DNA from: an uncultured Ruminococcus sp.
Lineage (GTDB): Bacteria > Bacillota > Clostridia > Oscillospirales > Acutalibacteraceae
DNA length: 6,530 nucleotides
NCBI GenBank assembly: GCA_902767285.1
Contig: CACXHC010000186.1
Coordinates: 1-6,530, forward strand
Direction of reading: 5' to 3'
In this document: piece after piece, positions 1 to 3,894 of the stretch
Layout of the letters: every line of letters starts with the position of its first letter
Position numbering within the stretch: position 1 is the stretch's first letter
The notes under the pieces: model-generated
Seen by the model: only the letters and a program-made list of their open reading frames with translations
Told to the model about the DNA's origin: nothing
The model's database searches: none
Position numbers and translations under genes: made by a program

Positions 1-22
1 CGCAGTCGGATTTGTTTCTATG
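1..22. terminator. Right half of a terminator hairpin cut by the window edge
   Basis: Bases 2-18 (GCAGTCGGATTTGTTTC) are identical to the right arm of the complete terminator hairpin at 3612-3653, and the match continues for two more bases (TA) and a T. The left arm would lie outside the window. By analogy this is the terminator of a gene to the left, but the structure cannot be confirmed from half of it. Confidence 0.45.
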
Positions 23-44
23 TTAATAAACATTTTTTACACAA

Positions 45-106
45 TTAAAGTTTTTTGGAAAGGGTTTGGGAAAACCTTTTTTTCAAAAAAGGTTTTCCCA
101 AGAAAA
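45..106 (+). repeat. 62-bp palindromic hairpin repeat, copy 1
   Basis: This segment is identical over all 62 bases to 238-299 and closely similar to 3818-3875. Its core is a perfect 17-bp inverted repeat: left arm 66-82 (TTGGGAAAACCTTTTTT), right arm 85-101, with a nominal 2-base loop. An asymmetric lead-in (AAAGTTTTTTGGAAAGGG) gives it a direction. No T-run follows on either strand, so it is not a canonical intrinsic terminator. It resembles a REP- or MITE-like dispersed element; the family identity is not known to me. Confidence 0.85.
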
Positions 107-126
107 GCCTCGGAAGCAAACACCAC

Positions 127-186
127 ATTCGGATTTGTTTTCATACTTATCAAGTAAGTGTTTTTCCGGAATAAAAAAGTTTTTGG
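127..186 (+). repeat. Diverged copy of the linker module
   Basis: Begins with TTCGGATTTGTTT, sharing 12 bases (TCGGATTTGTTT, 129-140) with the terminator arm at 2-18 and 3637-3653. It continues with CAAGTAA and an AATAAAAAAGTTTTTGG ending that parallels the linker modules at 3658-3692 and 3789-3829. The order of blocks is the same but many bases differ, so this is an older or degraded copy. The -35 box of the downstream promoter starts just past its end. Confidence 0.5.
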
Positions 187-187
187 T

Positions 188-216
188 TTGACATTTTCAT
201 TTTTTAGTATTATTAT
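188..216 (+). promoter_or_regulatory. Sigma-A-type promoter of the DUF1295-tex operon
   Basis: A perfect -35 box TTGACA (188-193) is followed, after exactly 17 bases, by TATTAT (211-216), which matches TATAAT at five of six positions. Transcription should start near 223, giving a leader of about 93 bases that contains the second hairpin repeat. This is the only strong promoter seen ahead of the three-gene operon. Confidence 0.75.
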
Positions 217-237
217 ATAAATATAGCATAAACCCAG

Positions 238-299
238 TTAAAGTTTTTTGGAAAGGGTTTGGGAAAACCTTTTTTTCAAAAAAGGTTTTCCCAAGAAAA
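238..299 (+). repeat. 62-bp palindromic hairpin repeat, copy 2, in the operon leader
   Basis: Identical to 45-106. The stem is 259-275 paired with 278-294. It lies downstream of the predicted transcription start and ends 8 bases before the Shine-Dalgarno sequence of the first gene, so it should be part of the messenger RNA leader. It could influence leader stability or ribosome access, but no alternative pairing with the ribosome binding site is evident. Read in frame, the repeat encodes GKPFFQKRFS behind a TTG codon at 259, which falsely extends the downstream gene. Confidence 0.85.
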
Positions 300-302
300 A
301 AA

Positions 303-309
303 AGAGGTG
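303..309 (+). promoter_or_regulatory. Ribosome binding site that fixes the start of the DUF1295 gene
   Basis: AGAGGTG (303-309) lies 6 bases before the ATG at 316. It supports that ATG over the in-frame TTG at 259, which is inside a dispersed repeat and has no comparable site ahead of it. A second ATG directly follows at 319 and could also be used. Confidence 0.8.
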
Positions 310-315
310 ATATTA

Positions 316-1107
316 ATGATGTTCTTAATTATGCTTATAGTAGCGTTACTTTTCAGCAGTATTGGATTCAAGAAATACGTTTGGTTTATATCGCTGGGAT
401 ACGGATTCGCTGTAGCGGCGATAGGTGTTGCGATGCTGATTGCATTTGGAAAATCGCTGACATTCGGCACAGCGTTTGCGAGCATACTGTTTATAATTTA
501 CGGTTGCAGGCTGGGAGGATATCTTGCATACAGAGAAATCAAGAGCAGCACATACAACGAAAAAATGAAAACCGAAATCAAGTCCGGTGACGGTATGAAA
601 ATCGGAGTAAAATGTGCTATTTGGGGCAGTGCGGCTCTGCTGTATGCCTGTCAGACATCGCCCGTGTTGTTTAGACTCGTTAACGGCAAAGGCACGGACT
701 TTCTTGTTATTTTGGGAGCATTGATAAGCATTTCGGGGCTGTGTGTGGAGTCGCTTGCAGATTATCAAAAAAATGTCACAAAAAAGAAAAATCCCAAACG
801 CTTTGTTGACACGGGACTTTACAAAATAGTCAGATGTCCGAACTATTTCGGCGAAATGCTCTTCTGGACTGGCGTTTTTGTCGGCGGACTTAATGCGTGT
901 TCGGGCGTTCTTCAATGGATTTGTGCTTTGTCAGGCTACTTGGGAATTATATACGTTATGTTCGGCGGTGCAAGACGGCTTGAAATCAGACAAAACAAAA
1001 GCTATGGTCAAGACCCCGAATATCAAAACTACGTCAAAAAGACTCCCATCATGATTCCGCTCGTACCGCTTTACAGTGTTGAAAAATATAAATGGCTCGT
1101 TGCTTAA
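316..1107 (+). CDS. DUF1295 family integral membrane protein (steroid 5-alpha-reductase/ICMT-like fold)
   Basis: A 263-residue polytopic membrane protein. Hydrophobic segments are visible at about residues 2-17, 21-43, 49-70, 99-119, 129-147 and 180-217. The C-terminal half carries the DUF1295 signature: ESLADYQK (145-152), RFVDTGLYKIVR (162-173), CPNYFGEMLFWTG (174-186), and a basic tail with YG..PEYQNYVKKTP (230-244). The family is related to the C-terminal domain of steroid 5-alpha-reductases and to isoprenylcysteine methyltransferases. The substrate of bacterial members is not established, so no specific reaction is claimed. The position usually held by His in the RHPNYFGE motif is Cys174 here. 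The start is the ATG at 316 behind AGAGGTG; a longer reading from TTG 259 only adds repeat-encoded residues. It is the first gene of an operon with tex, 18 bases upstream of it. Confidence 0.85.
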   Translation: MMFLIMLIVALLFSSIGFKKYVWFISLGYGFAVAAIGVAMLIAFGKSLTFGTAFASILFIIYGCRLGGYLAYREIKSSTYNEKMKTEIKSGDGMKIGVKCAIWGSAALLYACQTSPVLFRLVNGKGTDFLVILGALISISGLCVESLADYQKNVTKKKNPKRFVDTGLYKIVRCPNYFGEMLFWTGVFVGGLNACSGVLQWICALSGYLGIIYVMFGGARRLEIRQNKSYGQDPEYQNYVKKTPIMIPLVPLYSVEKYKWLVA

Positions 1108-1125
1108 CAAAGGAGATTTGTTAAA

Positions 1126-3276
1126 ATGAATTATTCCGAAATTTTATCAAAAGAAATGAATATACGTCAGGAGTATGCCGAAAACATTATTTCATTGCTC
1201 GATGACGGCAACACAATTCCGTTTATCGCCCGATACAGAAAAGAAATGCACGGCTCTCTTGATGACCAGCGTATAAGAGAATTTTCAGAAAAATTGGAGT
1301 ATTACCGCAATCTCGACAAACGCCGTGACGAAATAAAAAATCTCATATCCGCACAAGATAAACTCACCGATGAAATTACTCAAAATATAGAAAAAGCCGC
1401 CACCCTCAGCGAACTTGAGGACATCTACCGCCCCTTCAAACCTAAAAGAAAAACTCGTGCATCTGTGGCTAAAGAAAAAGGACTCGAACCCCTTGCCGAA
1501 GCTATCCTCAAACAAGAAAGCAGCTTTGCTCCGTACTCCGAAGGCGAAAAATATATCAATACCGAAAAAGGTGTCGAAAGCGTTGACGATGCCGTTGCCG
1601 GTGCTATGGATATAATTGCCGAACAGGTTTCTGATGATGCCGAAATCCGAAAGAGTATCCGATATATCACCGCTAAAAATGGAGTAATCACCGTTAAAGC
1701 GACAGACGAAGAACAAGAAAGCGTGTATTCTCAATACTATAATTTTTCTGAGGGAGCATCCAAAATTCCGAATCATAGAATTTTGGCAATCAACCGAGGC
1801 GAAAAAGAAGGCATGATAAAAGTTGATGTCGCTTGCGACAACACCGAGCCTCTCAATACAATATATCGAAAGACCGTTCACGGAAATTCCGAAAGCTCCA
1901 CTCTTGTTAAAAATGCGTGTGATGACGCATATCAGCGTCTTATTTATCCTTCTATCGAAAGAGAGATTAGAAGCGACCTCACCGAAAGAGCCGCCGAAGA
2001 ATCAATAAAAGTGTTTGCAAAAAATCTCAAACAACTTCTCATGCAGCCGCCGGTTAAAAACAAGGTTGTTTTGGGTCTTGACCCCGGTTATCGCACAGGC
2101 TGTAAAACGGCGGTTGTTGACGCTACCGGAAAAGTTCTTGCAACAACGGTTTTGTATCCCACTCACAAAGACAAGGTCGAGCAGTCGAAAGAAAAACTCA
2201 AACAGCTCATAAGCAAATACAATGTTGATATTATATCTATCGGCAACGGAACGGCTACCAAAGAAACCGAAATGTTCGCCGCCGATACTATAAAAGAATG
2301 TGACCGAAAAGTTTATTATATGGTAGTTAGCGAGGCAGGAGCGTCTGTATATTCCGCATCGAAATTGGCAGCGGACGAGTTGCCCGAACTCGATTTAACG
2401 CTCAGAAGTGCGGTATCGATCGCAAGACGACTGCAAGACCCGCTCGCTGAGCTGGTTAAAATCGAGCCGAAAGCAATCGGCGTTGGACAGTATCAACACG
2501 ATATGCCCCAAAAACGACTCGGCGAAGCTCTTGACGGTGTTGTCGAAGATTGCGTAAACTCGGTGGGAGTCGATTTGAATACAGCATCGCCGGCACTGTT
2601 GTCGAGAGTATCAGGACTGACGAAAACCGTGTGCGGAAATATAGTTGCATATCGTGAGGAAAACGGAGCTTTCAAATCAAGAGCAGAGCTGAAAAAAGTT
2701 CCGAAACTCGGCCCGAAAGCATTTGAACAGTGTGCGGGATTTCTGCGTATTCCCGAAAGCGAAAACCCCTTCGACAATACGGGAATCCACCCCGAAAGCT
2801 ACGCCGCCGCAAAAGAAATGTTGACTCTTTTGGGCTACTCCAACGACGAAATAAAAAAGGCTGATTTTTCGGACGTTATCCCCAGACTTAAAAAACAAAG
2901 TGTCAGTGATTTTACAAAGAAATTAGGTATCGGCTCAGCGACAATTGTCGATATAGCGAAGGAGCTTTCAAAGCCCGGACGAGATCCCCGTGACGAACTC
3001 CCCAAACCGATTCTCCGCTCTGACGTTATGGACATCAACGATTTGAAAGAGGGCATGGAGCTAACAGGCACGGTTCGAAATGTTATTGATTTCGGTGCAT
3101 TTGTTGACATCGATGTACATCAAGATGGACTCGTTCATATTTCGCAAATTTGCGACAGATATATCAAGCACCCCGGCGAAGTTCTGAAAGTCGGCGATAT
3201 AGTCAAAGTAAAAATTCTTTCGGTAGATACCAAAAGAAACAAAATCAGCCTTACCATGAAAAACGTCAGCAAATAA
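1126..3276 (+). CDS. tex: Tex family transcription accessory protein (YqgF/HhH/S1 RNA-binding)
   Basis: A cytoplasmic nucleic-acid-binding protein of 716 residues, the usual length for Tex. Domain order fits the family: an N-terminal helical Tex_N region (about 1-190) with IPFIARYRKE (31-40) and LEDIYRPFKPKRKTRA (97-112); a YqgF-like RNase H-fold domain (about 313-440) opening with VVLGLDPGYRTGCKTAVVD (314-332) and containing GNGTATKE (373-380); the family signature SIARRLQDPLAELVK (431-445) and IGVGQYQHDM (451-460); helix-hairpin-helix motifs (about 476-545) with VNSVGVDLNTAS; and a C-terminal S1 domain (about 642-713) with GTVRNVIDFGAFVDI and DGLVHIS. Tex proteins bind RNA and affect transcription and expression of diverse genes; the precise mechanism is not settled in most bacteria. 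The ATG follows AAAGGAG (1109-1115) by 10 bases. It is the second gene of the operon, intact, with no frameshift seen. Confidence 0.96.
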   Translation: MNYSEILSKEMNIRQEYAENIISLLDDGNTIPFIARYRKEMHGSLDDQRIREFSEKLEYYRNLDKRRDEIKNLISAQDKLTDEITQNIEKAATLSELEDIYRPFKPKRKTRASVAKEKGLEPLAEAILKQESSFAPYSEGEKYINTEKGVESVDDAVAGAMDIIAEQVSDDAEIRKSIRYITAKNGVITVKATDEEQESVYSQYYNFSEGASKIPNHRILAINRGEKEGMIKVDVACDNTEPLNTIYRKTVHGNSESSTLVKNACDDAYQRLIYPSIEREIRSDLTERAAEESIKVFAKNLKQLLMQPPVKNKVVLGLDPGYRTGCKTAVVDATGKVLATTVLYPTHKDKVEQSKEKLKQLISKYNVDIISIGNGTATKETEMFAADTIKECDRKVYYMVVSEAGASVYSASKLAADELPELDLTLRSAVSIARRLQDPLAELVKIEPKAIGVGQYQHDMPQKRLGEALDGVVEDCVNSVGVDLNTASPALLSRVSGLTKTVCGNIVAYREENGAFKSRAELKKVPKLGPKAFEQCAGFLRIPESENPFDNTGIHPESYAAAKEMLTLLGYSNDEIKKADFSDVIPRLKKQSVSDFTKKLGIGSATIVDIAKELSKPGRDPRDELPKPILRSDVMDINDLKEGMELTGTVRNVIDFGAFVDIDVHQDGLVHISQICDRYIKHPGEVLKVGDIVKVKILSVDTKRNKISLTMKNVSK

Positions 3277-3298
3277 AAAATTAAGCGAGTGAGCAAAA

Positions 3299-3520
3299 AT
3301 GTTCGGTTTTGGCGAAAAGAAAAACACCGCCCCTTCATACAATCCAAAAGAAAAAACTCCGGCTATAAGATGCAGTATCTGCACCGGAGAGCAAGTCGCC
3401 GGTTTTAAGGACGTTTCAACGGGCAGTTTCAGCGAAGTTATGGTCATCAGATCTCAGCGAGATCTCGATGCCTTCCGAGAAAAATACAACATTTCCGGCA
3501 AGATTCCTAAGATATATTGA
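3299..3520 (+). CDS. Small conserved CxxC protein of unknown function
   Basis: A 73-residue soluble protein with a charged, probably flexible N-terminus (1-21), a compact core IRCSICTGEQVAGFKD (23-38) holding a single CxxC pair (Cys25, Cys28), and a Ser/Glu/Arg-rich segment SEVMVIRSQRDLDAFREKYNI (45-65) likely to form a strand and helix. No signal peptide or membrane segment is visible. From memory, similar short proteins with the ICTGE.VAGF core are widespread in clostridia and are sometimes labelled aspartate dehydrogenase; the length cannot accommodate such an enzyme. The CxxC could bind metal, perhaps as a dimer, or be redox active; neither is shown. It starts 22 bases after tex with only a weak site (GAGTGAG, 3287-3293), so translation may be coupled to or lower than tex. 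It is the last gene of the operon. Confidence 0.8.
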   Translation: MFGFGEKKNTAPSYNPKEKTPAIRCSICTGEQVAGFKDVSTGSFSEVMVIRSQRDLDAFREKYNISGKIPKIY

Positions 3521-3607
3521 TTATTTTCTCTTCTTTTTTTTGAAAAAAAAAGAAGCAAAAAAAACTTTAACTATATAAACTTTATGTGTTTTAGCAAACA
3601 TTCTATA
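3521..3607. repeat. A/T hairpin repeat, copy 1
   Basis: Bases 3530-3607 match 3711-3788 over 78 bases with two mismatches, and 3521-3568 are identical to 6481-6528. The core is an inverted repeat of CTTCTTTTTTTT (3530-3541) with its complement (3544-3555), followed by CAAAAAAAACTTTAACTATA. The hairpin is almost entirely A/T in its inner part and is followed on the plus strand by A, not T, so it is unlikely to be the operon terminator. It starts directly after the TGA at 3518-3520. Confidence 0.8.
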
Positions 3608-3736
3608 AACTGAAACAAATCCGACTGCACAAGTACGCAGTCGGATTTGTTTCTATATTTGCAAGTAACATTTTTTACGCAATAAAAGTTTTCTCAAGAA
3701 GATTTTCTTGCTTCTTTTTTTTGAAAAAAAAAGAAG
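3530..3736. repeat. Large imperfect inverted repeat centred on the terminator
   Basis: The A/T hairpin at 3530-3555 and the one at 3711-3736 bound a roughly 207-base segment whose two halves are inverted relatives. Reading outward from the centre (about 3632), both halves go GCAGTCGGATTTGTTTC, then a spacer ending in a form of ATAAAGTTT, then the A/T hairpin. The outermost and innermost parts match well, the middle only loosely. The arrangement suggests two head-to-head copies of one composite element or a MITE-like palindrome. Confidence 0.55.
3612..3660. terminator. Bidirectional intrinsic terminator between converging operons
   Basis: A perfect 17-bp inverted repeat, 3612-3628 with 3637-3653, encloses an 8-base loop. 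The inner 9 bp (TCCGACTGC with GCAGTCGGA) are G/C-rich, preceded by A-rich and followed by T-rich sequence (TTTGTTTCTATATTT on the plus strand, TTTGTTTCAGTTTATA on the minus strand). This is the layout of an intrinsic terminator working in both directions. It would end the DUF1295-tex operon from the left and phosphorylase readthrough from the right. The same right arm recurs at the left window edge. Confidence 0.75.
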
Positions 3737-3788
3737 CAAAAAAAACTTTAACTATATAAACTTTATGTGTTTCAACAAACATTCTATA
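3711..3788. repeat. A/T hairpin repeat, copy 2
   Basis: This 78-base segment differs from 3530-3607 at two positions only. Here the hairpin stem is longer because TTG precedes it: 3708-3722 pairs with 3725-3739 (15 bp). The sequence then runs straight from TTCTATA (3782-3788) into the linker module, without the terminator hairpin that lies at that point in the first unit. Confidence 0.8.
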
Positions 3789-3821
3789 TTTGCAAGTAAA
3801 CGTTTTTTTACGCAATAAAAG
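3789..3821 (+). repeat. Linker module, close copy of 3658-3688
   Basis: TTTGCAAGTAA (3789-3799) and ACGCAATAAAAGTTTT (3810-3825) are identical to 3658-3668 and 3677-3692; the T-run between them differs by 2 bases in length. A related but more diverged version stands ahead of the first hairpin repeat at about 20-56. The module leads directly into the third 62-bp hairpin copy. Confidence 0.7.
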
Positions 3822-3875
3822 TTTTTTGGAAAGGGTTTGGGGAAACCTTTTTTTCAAAAAAGGTTTCCCCAAGGA
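3818..3875 (+). repeat. 62-bp palindromic hairpin repeat, copy 3, with a compensated stem
   Basis: Same lead-in and hairpin as 45-106 and 238-299. The stem is 3837-3853 with 3856-3872. Within the stem only two bases differ from the other copies, and they face each other: A71 and T96 of copy 1 become G3842 and C3867, so pairing is kept. After the stem a 12-base unit CCCCAAG(G)AAA is repeated imperfectly (3867-3878, 3879-3890). It ends 22 bases beyond the stop of the minus-strand phosphorylase gene and would be in its 3' transcript end. No T-run follows on that strand, so it is more likely an end-stabilising hairpin or passive repeat than the terminator. Confidence 0.85.
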
Positions 3876-3894
3876 AATCCCCAAGAAAAGGAGC

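Larger units (their letters stand above)
1..315. other. Repeat-rich intergenic region and operon leader
   Basis: No credible gene lies here. The stretch holds, in order, the right half of a terminator-type hairpin at the window edge, a first copy of a 62-bp hairpin repeat, a diverged copy of a linker module, a promoter, a second identical copy of the hairpin repeat, and the ribosome binding site of the first gene. Almost everything except about 107-126 and the promoter/leader can be assigned to a repeat that recurs in 3521-3894. Confidence 0.75.
3521..3894. other. Convergent intergenic region built from nested repeats
   Basis: This 374-base gap separates the ends of two converging transcription units and contains no credible gene. 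From left to right it holds an A/T hairpin repeat (3521-3607), a bidirectional terminator hairpin (3612-3653), a linker module (3658-3692), a second A/T hairpin repeat (3711-3788), a second linker module (3789-3821) and a third copy of the 62-bp hairpin repeat (3818-3875). The repeats run from the base after the stop of the small CxxC gene to a few bases short of the phosphorylase stop codon. Confidence 0.8.

Noticed and set aside
66..101. 62-bp hairpin as a conventional intrinsic terminator
   Set aside because: The stem is strong, but neither strand has a T-run directly after it, and the second copy lies between a promoter and a gene start.
259..315. TTG start extending the DUF1295 protein by 19 residues
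   Set aside because: The extension is encoded by a dispersed repeat, and a well-placed ribosome binding site supports the ATG at 316.
223..315. Riboswitch in the operon leader
   Set aside because: The leader is about 93 bases and largely a dispersed repeat; no known riboswitch core was recognised.
346..915. Minus-strand 189-codon frame inside the DUF1295 gene
   Set aside because: A shadow frame: the opposite strand encodes a recognisable membrane protein family with a ribosome binding site.
1285..1881. Minus-strand 198-codon frame inside tex
   Set aside because: It is antisense to a well-conserved gene, has a Phe-rich composition typical of reverse reading of Glu/Lys codons, and lacks a recognisable domain.
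3675..3884. Minus-strand open frame of 69 codons
   Set aside because: It is made almost wholly of the hairpin repeats and linker modules and has no independent sign of coding.
3521..3894. CRISPR array or tandem repeat locus
   Set aside because: The repeats are palindromic modules of different kinds with irregular spacing and no unique equal-length spacers or cas genes.
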